The notes below the pieces were generated by a model. That model was not told where the DNA came from and did no database searches. It saw nothing but the letters and a program-made list of their open reading frames with translations. Source: Chitiniphilus eburneus (GTDB lineage: Bacteria; Pseudomonadota; Gammaproteobacteria; Burkholderiales; Chitinibacteraceae). Taken from it: DNA of 64,000 nucleotides. The translations under genes were made by a program, and so were the position numbers. Below are positions 8,970-18,446 of this stretch, piece after piece. The first letter of the stretch is position 1. Every line of letters begins with the position of its first letter. The DNA lies in assembly GCF_005048205.1 (NCBI RefSeq), contig NZ_SUMF01000017.1, positions 1 through 64,000 on the forward strand, in the 5' to 3' direction.

Positions 8970-8999
8970 AAAAAGAACGGCAGACCGAGGTCTGCCGTT
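8970..8999 (-). terminator. Terminator of the amino-acid ABC transporter unit
   Basis: AACGGCAGACC and GGTCTGCCGTT form a perfect 11-base inverted repeat with a tight loop. On the minus strand the hairpin is followed by CTTTTTA. It lies 18 bases after the permease stop. Confidence 0.85.
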
Positions 9000-9017
9000 G
9001 GTGCGGAATGTGCGCGG

Positions 9018-9818
9018 TTACTGGATGCCGCCGCTGGCCTTGAAGTGCTTTTCCAGCCAGGCCACGCCCCACGCCATCAGCAGCGTGAGGATCAGGTAGA
9101 CGAAGGAAATGGCCAGGTAGGGCTCCCAGTAGCGCGAATAGGCGCCGGCCACGGTGCGCGCGGCATAGGCCAACTCGGTCAGGCCGATGGCCGAGACCAG
9201 CGAGCTGTCCTTGAGCAGCATGATCGCTTCGTTGCCCAGCGGAGGCAGCATGCGGCGGAACGCCTGCGGCACGATGATGAAGCGCATCGTCTGCCAGTAG
9301 TTCATGCCGAGCGAGCGGCTGGCTTCGAACTGGCCCTTGGCGATCGACTGGATGCCGGCGCGGAAGATTTCGGTGATATAGGCGCCCGCGTTCAGCGTCA
9401 GCGCCACCAGGCCCGACATGAAGGCGCCGTAGTCCTGCCGCAGCGTACTGGCCAGCTCACCGCTGATCAGCAGGCCATCGCCGGGGTGGACCAGCAATGG
9501 CATCAACGCAAAGTGGATCAGCAGAATCTGCACGAACAGCGGCGTACCGCGAAAGAAGGTGACATAGGCAGTCGAAGGCCAGCGCACCAGCAGCTTGACC
9601 GGGTACTTCCATGGGCCGTGCCGTACCTCGGCCAGCCGCGCCATCCCCATGACGAGACCGATCAACGTGCCCATGACCACGGCGAGCAAGGTGATCAACA
9701 GCGTCATCTTGACGCCCTCGACAAACAGCTCGCGGTACTCCCAGATCATCTGCAGGCGAAAGTGCTCGAACAACGGCACGTTCTGCTGCACGCGCTCCCA
9801 GAACTGAATGAAATCCAT
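9018..9818 (-). CDS. Polar amino-acid ABC transporter permease (HisM/GlnP family)
   Basis: A 266-residue inner-membrane permease of the His/Glu/Gln/Arg uptake family. It has several hydrophobic segments, the 'FRGTPLFVQILL' block and the EAA-type loop 'EASRSLGMNYWQTMRFIIVPQAFRRMLPPL', which contacts the ATPase. It lies downstream of its binding protein on the same strand with a hairpin between them. No ATP-binding subunit gene is present, so the ATPase is encoded elsewhere or shared. Substrate is not determinable beyond a polar amino acid. Confidence 0.92.
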   Translation of the reverse strand: MDFIQFWERVQQNVPLFEHFRLQMIWEYRELFVEGVKMTLLITLLAVVMGTLIGLVMGMARLAEVRHGPWKYPVKLLVRWPSTAYVTFFRGTPLFVQILLIHFALMPLLVHPGDGLLISGELASTLRQDYGAFMSGLVALTLNAGAYITEIFRAGIQSIAKGQFEASRSLGMNYWQTMRFIIVPQAFRRMLPPLGNEAIMLLKDSSLVSAIGLTELAYAARTVAGAYSRYWEPYLAISFVYLILTLLMAWGVAWLEKHFKASGGIQ

Positions 9819-9840
9819 GTTTTTGTCTTATGAAAACCAA

Positions 9841-9877
9841 ATAAAAGAAGCGCAAACCGGGCCGCGGGATGCGCTTC
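9841..9877 (-). terminator. Attenuator-like hairpin between binding protein and permease genes
   Basis: GAAGCGCA at 9847-9854 pairs with TGCGCTTC at 9870-9877; on the minus strand TTTTAT follows. It sits between the binding protein stop and the permease start, so it could lower permease expression relative to the binding protein, a common arrangement. Confidence 0.6.
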
Positions 9878-9904
9878 GTATCGCGGCGGACCGCGGTCGG
9901 GCGA

Positions 9905-10651
9905 TCAGTTGCCGAAATACTTGCGGTAGATTTTGTCGTAGGTGCCGTCGGCCTTGATGGTGGCGAGGCCCTTGTTGATCTTGGCCACCAGGTCCTTGTT
10001 GCCCTTCTTCACCGCGAAGCCGTAATACTCCTTGGCAAAGGTGGGATCGTCCAGCGTCTTGAGCTTGGCGGTCTTGTTGTTGGCGATGAAGTTCACCACC
10101 ACACCATTGTCGGCCACCACGGCGTCCACGCCACCGGACAGCAGTTCCTGCAAGGCCAGCGGGGTGGATTCGAAACGCTTGATGTTGGGGCTGGTCTTGC
10201 CCAGCAGCTTCTGCACCACTTCGTCGCCGGTGGTGCCGGTCTGCACACCCACCTTCTTGCCCTTCAGATCGGAGAAGCGCTTGATCGGGCTATTGGTGTT
10301 CACGCCGATCAATTGCTTGGCTTCGAAATAGGGATCGGAGAAATCCATCGTCTGCTTGCGCTCGTTGGTGATCGTCACCGCCGAGGCGACGATATCGCGA
10401 TCCCCCGTGGGCAGCGTGGCGAAGATGCCTTCCCACGGCGTGTTGTGGAACTTCACCTTGAAGCCACCCTTGGCGGCCGCAGCGGTCAGCACGTCCACAT
10501 CGAAGCCCACCACCACCTGCTTCTTGTCCAGCGATTCGAACGGCGCGTAAGCCGCATCGGAAGCGACCTGATAGATTTTTTCCGCAGCCTGGGCACCGGT
10601 AACGATGGCAAGGCCGAGCAGGGCCGCAAAAAGGCGATTCAAGGAACGCAT
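9905..10651 (-). CDS. Periplasmic polar amino-acid binding protein
   Basis: A 248-residue type II solute-binding protein (SBP_bac_3). It has a signal peptide of about 22 residues ending in GAQA. The mature start 'YQVASDAAYAPFESLDKKQVVVGFDVDV' and the core 'DIVASAVTITNERKQTMDFSDPY' are typical of glutamine, arginine or lysine binding proteins. The ligand cannot be fixed from sequence reading. It is the first gene of a two-gene unit with the downstream permease, and a good CTCCTGGGAG-type leader precedes the ATG. Confidence 0.93.
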   Translation of the reverse strand: MRSLNRLFAALLGLAIVTGAQAAEKIYQVASDAAYAPFESLDKKQVVVGFDVDVLTAAAAKGGFKVKFHNTPWEGIFATLPTGDRDIVASAVTITNERKQTMDFSDPYFEAKQLIGVNTNSPIKRFSDLKGKKVGVQTGTTGDEVVQKLLGKTSPNIKRFESTPLALQELLSGGVDAVVADNGVVVNFIANNKTAKLKTLDDPTFAKEYYGFAVKKGNKDLVAKINKGLATIKADGTYDKIYRKYFGN

Positions 10652-10771
10652 TAGTCTCTCCTGGGAGCGGGCGGAACACCCGGCATTGTAAGGTTTGCTG
10701 TTTCGCAGACTAGGCAGAGCGTCTTCGCACGCCTATTAGGTCAAACCCTAGCTCAGCCGGACGGTGTTTGC

Positions 10772-10811
10772 GCTAAGGCGTGCCGTGATACAGGTGACGA
10801 CACGCCTTAGC
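10772..10811. repeat. 11-bp perfect dyad overlapping the HDOD stop codon
   Basis: GCTAAGGCGTG and CACGCCTTAGC form a perfect inverted repeat with an 18-base spacer. The inner arm contains the TAA stop of the HDOD gene (minus strand). No U-run follows, so it may be a weak terminator, an RNA-stabilising hairpin or an operator for the binding-protein gene downstream. Confidence 0.6.
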
Positions 10812-11619
10812 TCAGGATACGTTCCATCTCGGGGTCGAGCGTCACCAGCTCGGGCAATTGCAGGCGGATGGCGTCGCGAATCGACACATCGGTGTCCGCG
10901 GGCAGGCGTGACAGCGCCTGGTCCAGTTGCTCCGGCGTGGGGTCTTCCGGCAGGGAGGTCAGCGCCACGGCCAGTTGCAGTACGCGCGACAGACGCGACT
11001 CGGGCTCGGGGGTGTTCTGGTCCGCCAGCGCCTGGCGAATCGGGTCGGGAAAATTCCAGCGCGATGCCAGCTCGGCAGCCACCTGGATGTAATCGAACCC
11101 GATGTTGTTGTCTTCGAGCTGCACGCGGTTGCCGCCACCGGCCACCGACCGATCGATCCGGACTGCCAGATCGGGCTGCACCACATGGATCAGCAATTCC
11201 CCGATGTTATGCAGCAGACCGCAGAGGAAGGCCGCCTCGGGATTCAGGCGCAGCATTCGGGCCAGCTTGTGAGCGGCACTGCCCACGCCCAGGCTGACAC
11301 GCCAGAACGCCTTGCGATCGAAACCGGGCGTGGCGACGAAGGCACCGGTTACGCCGGAGGCCACCACCAGGGTTCGCACGGTATCGAAACCGAGCACGAT
11401 GATCGCCTCGTTGACCGAGCCGATCTTGCGGCTGACGCCAAACTGAACGGAGTTCGCCAAGCGTAATACTTTGGCGGTGATGACCTGATCCAGCGAGATG
11501 CGCTTGGCCACTTCGCCAAGGTTGATATCGCTCTGGCTGAAAGTGCCGAGCAGATCCTGCACGATGCGCGGGATGGTGGGCAGCTTGTGAGTCTGGTCGA
11601 AGATGTCTTCGAGATGCAT
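10807..11619 (-). CDS. HDOD-domain regulatory protein
   Basis: A 270-residue stand-alone HDOD domain protein. The HDOD fold is an HD-like domain that mostly lacks hydrolase metal residues and is linked to signalling. Seen here: the start 'LEDIFDQTHKLPTIPRIVQDLL', the 'ITAKVLRLANSVQFG' block, the 'VLGFDTVRTLVVA' block and 'AAFLCGLLHNIGELLI'. The ATG at 11619 was preferred over an upstream ATG because GGAGG precedes it by a few bases and the protein then begins MHLEDIF. No partner domain is present. The role is unknown. Confidence 0.85.
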   Translation of the reverse strand: MHLEDIFDQTHKLPTIPRIVQDLLGTFSQSDINLGEVAKRISLDQVITAKVLRLANSVQFGVSRKIGSVNEAIIVLGFDTVRTLVVASGVTGAFVATPGFDRKAFWRVSLGVGSAAHKLARMLRLNPEAAFLCGLLHNIGELLIHVVQPDLAVRIDRSVAGGGNRVQLEDNNIGFDYIQVAAELASRWNFPDPIRQALADQNTPEPESRLSRVLQLAVALTSLPEDPTPEQLDQALSRLPADTDVSIRDAIRLQLPELVTLDPEMERILS

Positions 11620-11701
11620 GCATCCTCCGGGGGCAAAGCGCGCCCTCATTCAGCGCCATGCTAACGCAGCGAGCAAGGTAAAGACAGGCCAAGCGACAAG
11701 G

Positions 11702-11730
11702 AAAAAGCCGCCAAAGATCGGCGGCTTTTT
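11702..11730 (-). terminator. Terminator of rne
   Basis: AAAAAGCCGCC and GGCGGCTTTTT are a perfect inverted repeat about 20 bases after the rne stop. It is symmetrical and could work in both directions, but only rne ends here. Confidence 0.85.
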
Positions 11731-11749
11731 CATCGGGCGAAGGCGCGGG

Positions 11750-14700
11750 TCAGGATTCGCGCGTTTCCACCTGGGTCAACGCGGGCGTTTCGGCCTGCGG
11801 TGTGGCGGCTGCCTCGCTGCGGCGGCGTGCGGCCGGCTTGGCCGCCGCGGGTGCTTCCTCGGCTGCCGGCGCGGGGGCGTCGGCGCGCGTTTCCACCAGT
11901 TGCAGCGGCTCGGCCTGCGCCGACTGCGTGTCACGCGGCTGTGCATCACGGCGGCGACGGCGTACCGGCGCTTGCGGCACTTCGGCATTCACCGCCGGGG
12001 CATCGGCACGGGTGGCAACCATGACCAGGCCTGCTTCCTCCGGCGTACCGACCTCGATGGCCGGCGTGCTGGCGGGGGCGGCAGGCTCGAAGGCCAGCGC
12101 GGACTGCTGAGGTGCGACGGCGGCCGGCTCGGCGACGACCACCGGTTCGGGCGCGGCCACGGCTTCGACCACCGGCTCGGCCGGGGCGGGCGTTTCCAGC
12201 ACGGGGGCGACGACGACTGGTGCTTCGGCCACCACCGGGGCAGGGGCCACGACGGGGGCTTCCACCGGTGCTTCCATGGCCACCGGCGCGGTGACTTCCA
12301 CCGGCGCCGCAGCTTCTACCGGCGCGGCCGGGGCAGTTACCACGGGTGCTTCGACGACGGGGGCCACGGGCTCGGCCGGAGCCGTTGCCACGGGAGCGGG
12401 CGCAGCGATCGGCTGGGCAGCCGGAGCCACTTCATCCTCCACGCCGGTCTTCGTTTCCCACCACGGCTGTGCGGCCGACTGGGGCGCTTCGGCCACGGCG
12501 GGTTGCGTGGCTTCGACGGCTTGCGGTGCCACGGCGCCGGCTTCATCGGCGATCACGGTGCCGGCTTCGGCGTTGTCGCTCACGCTGCCTTCGGCGTTGC
12601 GATCACGACGATCGCCACGACGATTGCGACGACGACGGCCACGGCCCTCGCCACCCTCGGCGCCCGCCTCGGACGGCTGGCCTTCCACTGCCGGTGCGTT
12701 GTTCAGCAGGTTTTCGGCTTCGGCGGCAGCGGCGACGCTGGCTTCCTTCGGGGCGCGCTCGGCGCGCGGCTGGCGTGGTTGACGCGGCTCACGCGATTCG
12801 CGCGATTCACGATTGCCACGGTTCTCGCTCTGGGTTTCCAGTGCCGGGCGCTCCTGGCGTTCGTTCCGTTCCTGACGCTCGCCGCGTTCGGACTGGTTCT
12901 GGCGCTCATTGCGGTTGCCGCGTTGATTGCGGTTGGTCTGGTCTTCCTCGATCCGGGGCTTGTTGCCGCCACGACGCTCGTTCTGGCCGCGTTCCTGGCG
13001 TTCGCCGCGTTGCTCCTCGCCATTGCGTTCCTGGCGCTCGCCACGATTGCCGCGATTGCCACGGTCGTTACGCTCGTTGCGGTCGCGACGACCGTTGCCC
13101 TTCTGCTGCGCGCGTTTCGGTTCGACCGCGGGTGCGGCTTCCTGCGTGCTGCCGCCGCTGAGCCAGCCGACGAAACGCGACCACAGCGATGGCGCGGCCG
13201 GCGCGGCGACGGGTTGGGGCATGCTGTCGCGGGCGGACACGGGCGCCGGCTGTGCCGGGGTAATGCCCTTGACGGCGGCTTCGGGACGCTTGGCCTGTTC
13301 TTCCTTGGCGCGGCCCGGCTGATAGCCTTCCTCGGGCGGCACTTCCATCATCTTGTACGACGGCAGCACTTCGTCGATCAGGTTCAGATCGTCGTGGCGC
13401 AGGCGGCTGACGGTGTAGTTCGGCGTTTCCAGGTGGATGTTGGGGATCAGCACCACGGCCACCTTGAGGCGGGCTTCGATGGTGTGGATCTCGGCGCGCT
13501 TCTCGTTGAGCAGGAAGGTGGCGACATCCACCGGCACCTGCGCATGGACGGCGCCCGTGTTCTCCTTCATGGCCTCTTCCTGCATGATCCGCAGGATGTG
13601 CAGGGCGGACGATTCGATGCCGCGGATCACGCCGGTGCCGTGGCAGCGCGGGCAGGCGATATGGCTGGTTTCTTCCAGGCTGGGTTGCAGGCGCTGGCGC
13701 GACAGTTCCATCAGGCCGAAGCGGCTGATCTTGCCGGTCTGGACCCGGGCGCGATCGAAATGCAGCGCCTCGCGCAGGCGGTTTTCCACCTCGCGCTGGT
13801 TCTTCGGGTTTTCCATGTCGATGAAGTCGATCACGATCAGGCCGCCGACGTCGCGCAGGCGCAACTGGCGGGCGATCTCGTCCGATGCTTCAAGATTGGT
13901 GCGCAGGGCGGTTTCCTCGATGTCGGTGCCCTTGGTGGCGCGGGCCGAGTTCACATCGATGGAATAGAGCGCTTCGGTCTTGTCGATGACGATGGCGCCG
14001 CCGGAAGGCAGGGTCACTTCACGGGCGTAGGCGCTTTCGATCTGGTGTTCGATCTGGAACCGCGAGAACAACGGAACGTCGTCCTGATAGATTTTCACGC
14101 GGTTGACGTTGCCCGGCATCACGTGGCTCATGAACTGCCGGGCCTGTTCGTAGATGTCGGCCTTATCGATCAGGATTTCGCCGATCTCGGGCTGGAAGTA
14201 ATCGCGGATGGCACGGATGACCAGGCTGGATTCCTGATAGATCAGGAATGCGCCGTTCTGCGACGTGGCGGCACCTTCGACGGCCTTCCACAGTTGCAGC
14301 AGGTAGTTCAGGTCCCATTGCAGTTCTTCGACCGACCGGCCGATGGCGGCGGTGCGGGCGATCAGGCTCATGCCGGAAGGGGTTTCGAGCTGGTCGAGCA
14401 CGGCGCGCAGTTCCTGGCGCTCGTCGCCCTCGATGCGGCGGGAGACACCACCGCCACGCGGGTTGTTCGGCATCAGCACCAGGTAGCGGCCAGCCAGGCT
14501 GATATAGGTGGTGAGCGCCGCGCCCTTGTTGCCGCGTTCGTCCTTTTCCACCTGGACGATCAGTTCCTGGCCTTCGCGCAGCAGATCGGCAACGCGGCCA
14601 CGGCCGCCGTCGCTTTCACTCATGTAGGAACGGGCAATTTCCTTGAACGGCAGGAAGCCGTGGCGTTCGCAGCCGTAGTCGACGAAGCAGGCTTCGAGGC

Positions 14701-14854
14701 TGGGCTCGATACGGGTGATGACACCCTTGTAGATGTTGGACTTGCGTTGTTCCTTGCCAACAGTCTCGATATCCAGGTCGATCAGCTTCTGGCCATCGAC
14801 AATCGCGACGCGCAGCTCTTCGGCCTGCGTCGCATTGAACAGCATTCTCTTCAT
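11750..14854 (-). CDS. rne: Ribonuclease E
   Basis: RNase E is the main endonuclease of mRNA decay and rRNA/tRNA processing and the scaffold of the degradosome. The 1034-residue product has the S1 domain at the start ('[24 protein letters not shown]'), the DNase I-like catalytic part with '[13 protein letters not shown]' and 'VIDFIDM', and the zinc-link CPRCHGTG near residue 400. The last ~500 residues are low complexity: an Arg/Asn/Glu-rich stretch, then Ala/Pro/Val/Glu repeats, as in degradosome-scaffold tails. ATG 14854 gives the standard MKRMLFNA start. It is divergent from rluC, an arrangement also seen in enterobacteria. Confidence 0.97.
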   Translation of the reverse strand: MKRMLFNATQAEELRVAIVDGQKLIDLDIETVGKEQRKSNIYKGVITRIEPSLEACFVDYGCERHGFLPFKEIARSYMSESDGGRGRVADLLREGQELIVQVEKDERGNKGAALTTYISLAGRYLVLMPNNPRGGGVSRRIEGDERQELRAVLDQLETPSGMSLIARTAAIGRSVEELQWDLNYLLQLWKAVEGAATSQNGAFLIYQESSLVIRAIRDYFQPEIGEILIDKADIYEQARQFMSHVMPGNVNRVKIYQDDVPLFSRFQIEHQIESAYAREVTLPSGGAIVIDKTEALYSIDVNSARATKGTDIEETALRTNLEASDEIARQLRLRDVGGLIVIDFIDMENPKNQREVENRLREALHFDRARVQTGKISRFGLMELSRQRLQPSLEETSHIACPRCHGTGVIRGIESSALHILRIMQEEAMKENTGAVHAQVPVDVATFLLNEKRAEIHTIEARLKVAVVLIPNIHLETPNYTVSRLRHDDLNLIDEVLPSYKMMEVPPEEGYQPGRAKEEQAKRPEAAVKGITPAQPAPVSARDSMPQPVAAPAAPSLWSRFVGWLSGGSTQEAAPAVEPKRAQQKGNGRRDRNERNDRGNRGNRGERQERNGEEQRGERQERGQNERRGGNKPRIEEDQTNRNQRGNRNERQNQSERGERQERNERQERPALETQSENRGNRESRESREPRQPRQPRAERAPKEASVAAAAEAENLLNNAPAVEGQPSEAGAEGGEGRGRRRRNRRGDRRDRNAEGSVSDNAEAGTVIADEAGAVAPQAVEATQPAVAEAPQSAAQPWWETKTGVEDEVAPAAQPIAAPAPVATAPAEPVAPVVEAPVVTAPAAPVEAAAPVEVTAPVAMEAPVEAPVVAPAPVVAEAPVVVAPVLETPAPAEPVVEAVAAPEPVVVAEPAAVAPQQSALAFEPAAPASTPAIEVGTPEEAGLVMVATRADAPAVNAEVPQAPVRRRRRDAQPRDTQSAQAEPLQLVETRADAPAPAAEEAPAAAKPAARRRSEAAATPQAETPALTQVETRES

Positions 14855-15476
14855 GAAAAAGGCTCCTGCACGCACTCCAACGGCAGGGAGCCCCGGCGCG
14901 CAAGCGCCAGCAACCCGGAGTCGATCGCGGCGGCGAAACGGCACAATGGCGTCCGGTTCGCGCGGGCAATGGGGTAAAGATGCGGGTTGTGGTGTGCGGA
15001 ATATCCTCAGTCGGGCGTCGGATGACGCGAAGGGGAGCCGGGGTGACCAGGGCTGGCTGCGGCGCGATGCGCGGCGAGTGCTTCAGCGCTGGCATCCACG
15101 TTTCTATGCCGCCCGGCCGCGCATCCCAGGAGGAACTGCGCGGGCCGCGCGGAGTAAACCGTGCGAGTGCGTTGCGTGTACAAATCAATTACCATCGCTA
15201 CTTTTTTGCGGTGAGCAGGGTTAACCGCTTCCCGAATCGATGCTGGTCCGGACGCGCCGCCGCGAGACCCGCGCACGCACTCCCGAAAACGATGCCGAAA
15301 AGACGGCGCCGGGAGGGGTACAGAACTACGGTACGGCGGGAAAAGTGATCGCTGGCGTATGCGGCCGGAACGGCCAAAGAGCGGGAAAAAACCGCGCTGC
15401 GACGAGAATGGCGGCAAAGTTCGAATAGCGAACCCGTTCCGGCCCTGACGCAACGTGCAACAGAGTATATGTCAAG
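14855..15476. other. 622-bp divergent rne/rluC intergenic region
   Basis: This gap must hold the promoters of rne (minus) and rluC (plus). The most AT-rich part is around 15170-15215. I do not see a confident -35/-10 pair on either strand. Short open frames here have no family features. In E. coli the rne leader is long and mediates autoregulation by RNase E; the size of this gap would allow the same, but that is inference. Confidence 0.5.
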
Positions 15477-16451
15477 ATGTCACAGACTAGCAAAGCACCT
15501 GTTCCACTCGCTGTTTCCTTCGTCACCGTGGCCGAGGATAGCGCGGGCCAGCGGATCGACAACTTTCTGCTGCGCGAGCTGAAAGGGGTACCAAAAAGCC
15601 GGATCTACAAGCTGATCCGTGGCGGTGAGGTACGGGTGAACAAGGGGCGCATCGACGCCACCTATCGCTTGCAGGCGGGCGATGTGCTGCGCATTCCGCC
15701 GGTACGCGTGGCGGAAAAGCCCGACGCGGCCCCGGCCGTCGCGGCCAGTGAGCGCATCCAGGTACCGGTGGTGTTCGAGGACGACGCGCTGCTGGTGGTG
15801 GACAAACCCGCCGGCCTCGCGGTGCATGGCGGTTCCGGTGTGTCGTTCGGCCTGATCGAGCTGTTGCGCGCGCAGCGCCCGCAGGCCAAGTTCCTGGAGC
15901 TGGTGCATCGGCTGGACCGCGAAACATCGGGTCTGCTGCTGGTGGCCAAGAAGCGCAGCGCGCTGACGGCGCTGCATGAGCTGCTGCGCGACGCCCACAA
16001 TATCGACAAGCGCTACCTGGCCCTGGTCAAAGGGGCCTGGCCCGACGAAAAGCGTAACCTGCGCTACAAGCTGTTCAAGTATTCCACCGCCGATGGCGAA
16101 CGCCGCGTACGCGTGGCGCCGGACGGGCAGGATGCGCATACCGTCATTTATCGGCGCAAGGTCTGGTCCGATTGCGCGCTGGTCGAGTGCGAACTCAAGA
16201 CCGGGCGTACCCACCAGATTCGGGTCCATCTTGCCACCGCCGGCTTTCCCATCCTGGGCGATGAAAAATACGGCGATTTCCCGTTGAACAAATCACTGGT
16301 GCGCCAGGGGCTGAAACGAATGTTCCTGCATGCCTGGAAACTGAAATTCGCGCATCCGCTCACCGGTCAGCCGCTGACGCTGGAAGCCCCGCTACCGCCC
16401 GAGCTGGCCGCCTATGTGGCGACGCTGGACGCGGCCACCAAGGAACACTGA
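15477..16451 (+). CDS. rluC: 23S rRNA pseudouridine synthase RluC
   Basis: RluC makes pseudouridines 955, 2504 and 2580 of 23S rRNA (E. coli numbering). The 324-residue protein has an N-terminal S4 RNA-binding domain (residues about 20-80, 'GQRIDNFLLRELKGVPKSRIYKLIRGGEVRVNKGR' region) and the RluA-type catalytic domain with HRLDRETSG. Asp147 in that motif is the expected catalytic Asp. 'TGRTHQIRVHL' is the second conserved motif. It is divergent from rne. Three bases separate its stop from the next gene. Confidence 0.95.
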   Translation: MSQTSKAPVPLAVSFVTVAEDSAGQRIDNFLLRELKGVPKSRIYKLIRGGEVRVNKGRIDATYRLQAGDVLRIPPVRVAEKPDAAPAVAASERIQVPVVFEDDALLVVDKPAGLAVHGGSGVSFGLIELLRAQRPQAKFLELVHRLDRETSGLLLVAKKRSALTALHELLRDAHNIDKRYLALVKGAWPDEKRNLRYKLFKYSTADGERRVRVAPDGQDAHTVIYRRKVWSDCALVECELKTGRTHQIRVHLATAGFPILGDEKYGDFPLNKSLVRQGLKRMFLHAWKLKFAHPLTGQPLTLEAPLPPELAAYVATLDAATKEH

Positions 16452-16454
16452 CCG

Positions 16455-17108
16455 ATGTCCAACGCTTTCGATCTGCTGGTCTTCGACTGGGACGGCACGC
16501 TGATGGATTCGACCGGCACCATCGCCTTGTCGATCCAGCGCGCCTTCGTCGACGTCGGCCTGCCCGAACCCACCGATACCCAGGCGCGCTTCGTGATCGG
16601 TTATGGCCTGACCGAAGCCATGGCCTACCTGGCGCCGGGCGCGGATGCGCCAACCATTGCGCGCGTGGTGGAAGCGTATCGCCACTACTATCTGGCGCAG
16701 GATCAGTCACTGGTGCTGTATGAAGGCGTACGCGAATGGCTGCCGCGCCTGCGCGAAGCCGGCTATCCGCTCGCCGTGGCCACCGGCAAGTCGCGCGTCG
16801 GGCTGGACCGCGTGCTGGCGCATACCGGCCTGGGCGAGTTGTTCGAGGTGACGCGCACCGCCGACGAGGCGTTCTCCAAGCCGCACCCGGCAATGCTGGA
16901 ATACATCCTCGATTACATGGATGTCGCGCCTGAACGCGCCTTGATGGTGGGCGACACCACGCATGACCTGCAACTGGCAATCAATGCCGGCACGCGCAGC
17001 GCCGCCATGACCTATGGCGCGCATCCGCTCGCGGACATGTTGCCATTGTCGCCGCTGGCGCATTTCGACGACTTTCCCGCGCTGGCGCGCTGGCTGCTGG
17101 AGGCGTGA
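16455..17108 (+). CDS. HAD-superfamily phosphatase (phosphoglycolate phosphatase-like)
   Basis: A 217-residue HAD hydrolase. Motif I is FDWDGTLMDS, motif II lies in 'LAVATGKSR', and motif III/IV include 'KPHPAML' and 'MVGDTTHDLQLAINAG'. The helical cap between motifs I and II resembles that of Gph. The same gene often follows rluC in betaproteobacteria. The true substrate is unknown. It starts four bases after the rluC stop and its stop overlaps the Rieske gene start as TGATG. Confidence 0.88.
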   Translation: MSNAFDLLVFDWDGTLMDSTGTIALSIQRAFVDVGLPEPTDTQARFVIGYGLTEAMAYLAPGADAPTIARVVEAYRHYYLAQDQSLVLYEGVREWLPRLREAGYPLAVATGKSRVGLDRVLAHTGLGELFEVTRTADEAFSKPHPAMLEYILDYMDVAPERALMVGDTTHDLQLAINAGTRSAAMTYGAHPLADMLPLSPLAHFDDFPALARWLLEA

Positions 17109-17485
17109 TGCAGGACGATCCGTTGATCGAACCGGGCGGGCGCATCTGCGGCCTGGAGCAACTGCCCGACCGCGGCCTCGGCGTGCGCTTCGCGCTGGAT
17201 TACGCCGGTGAGCGCCGCAGTGCCTTCGTGGTGAATTTCCATGGCCGGGTACGCGCTTATCTCAATAGCTGCGCGCATATTCCGGTAGAGCTGGATTACC
17301 GTGCCGGCGATTTCTTCGACCTCTCCGGCGCCTATCTTGTGTGCGCCACCCACGGCGCCTACTATGCCCCGGACAGCGGACTCTGCCTGGGCGGTCCTTG
17401 CCCCGGACGCAGCCTGACATCGGTGGCGCTGGAAACGCGTGCCGACGGCGTGTACCTCGCCGACGAACCGATCAACTTCGATTAA
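17108..17485 (+). CDS. Small Rieske [2Fe-2S] protein
   Basis: A 125-residue soluble Rieske ferredoxin-like protein. The cluster ligands are visible as Cys-Ala-His (CAHIP) and Cys-Ala-Thr-His (CATHGAYY), the C-x-H and C-x2-H pair of the fold, here about 20 residues apart. No membrane segment or oxygenase domain is present, so it may serve as an electron carrier or redox sensor. The ATG at 17108 overlaps the preceding stop; a GTG one codon upstream is also possible. It sits between the HAD and sppA genes, a conserved betaproteobacterial order. Confidence 0.85.
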   Translation: MQDDPLIEPGGRICGLEQLPDRGLGVRFALDYAGERRSAFVVNFHGRVRAYLNSCAHIPVELDYRAGDFFDLSGAYLVCATHGAYYAPDSGLCLGGPCPGRSLTSVALETRADGVYLADEPINFD

Positions 17486-17498
17486 GCGGACTTCACAC

Positions 17499-18434
17499 AT
17501 GCAAGAAAACTGGGAACGCCAGGCCCTCACCGATCTGCTCCAGGCGGGAATCAAGGAGCAACGCAGGGCACGGCGCTGGGGCATCTTCTTCAAGATCATC
17601 GGTTTCAGCTATCTGTTCCTGCTGCTGGCGCTGGTGCTCGGCTGGGTGGGACAGCGCAACCTGGAGCAGACCGCGCGCGGGCCGCATACCGCGCTGGTCA
17701 ATCTGGACGGCGTGATCCAGGCCGGCGGCGAGGGCGATATCGGCGTGGTGGCGCAGGGGCTGCGCGACGCGTTCGACGACGTCAACACCAAGGGCGTGAT
17801 CCTGCGGGTGAACAGCCCGGGCGGCAGCCCGGTGCAATCGGGCCAGTTGCATGACGAAATGCTCCGGCTGCGCAAGGCGCACCCGGCGATTCCGCTCTAC
17901 GTCGTGGTCGAGGATATCTGCGCCTCCGGCTGCTATTACACCGCCGTGGCGGCCAATTCGATCTACGCCGACAAGGCCAGCATCGTTGGCTCCATCGGTG
18001 TGTTGATGGATGGCTTTGGCTTCACCGATACCATGAGCAAGCTGGGCGTGGAGCGCCGCCTGCTCACGGCCGGCAAGAACAAGGGTTTTCTCGATCCGTT
18101 CTCGCCGCTGAATGACACCCAGCGCGCCAAGGCGCAGGAGATGCTCGACGAGATTCACGCGCAGTTCATCAACGTGGTCAAGGAAGGGCGCGGCAAGCGG
18201 CTGGTGGATGACCCCGAATTGTTCAGCGGGCTGGTGTGGAGCGGTGAAAAGAGCGTGAAGCTGGGCCTGGTGGATGGCCTGGGATCGGTCGGCAGCGTAG
18301 CGCGCGACGTGGTCAAGGCCGAAGACGTGGTGGACTTCACCCCGCAGCCCGACTATCTGGATCGGCTGGCCAAGCGCATGGGCATCGCCGCGGCGTCCAC
18401 GCTGGGTTCGCGGCTGGATCTGCAACTACGCTGA
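17499..18434 (+). CDS. sppA: Signal peptide peptidase SppA, short form
   Basis: SppA is a membrane-bound Ser/Lys protease (S49) that degrades leftover signal peptides. The 311-residue form has one membrane segment (about residues 33-53) and a single protease domain. The nucleophile Ser lies in 'ASGCYYTAVAANSIYADKASIVGSIGV', and 'VILRVNSPGGSPVQSGQL' is the conserved substrate strand. It is the short, 36K type rather than the duplicated E. coli form. ATG 17499 is 13 bases after the Rieske stop. Confidence 0.93.
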   Translation: MQENWERQALTDLLQAGIKEQRRARRWGIFFKIIGFSYLFLLLALVLGWVGQRNLEQTARGPHTALVNLDGVIQAGGEGDIGVVAQGLRDAFDDVNTKGVILRVNSPGGSPVQSGQLHDEMLRLRKAHPAIPLYVVVEDICASGCYYTAVAANSIYADKASIVGSIGVLMDGFGFTDTMSKLGVERRLLTAGKNKGFLDPFSPLNDTQRAKAQEMLDEIHAQFINVVKEGRGKRLVDDPELFSGLVWSGEKSVKLGLVDGLGSVGSVARDVVKAEDVVDFTPQPDYLDRLAKRMGIAAASTLGSRLDLQLR

Positions 18435-18446
18435 ACGGAACGCCCC

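Noticed and set aside
11603-14977. A plus-strand open frame of over 1100 codons opposite rne
   Set aside because: It is the shadow of the GC-rich rne gene; its product is Arg/Gly/His-rich low complexity without family features, and rne itself is certain.
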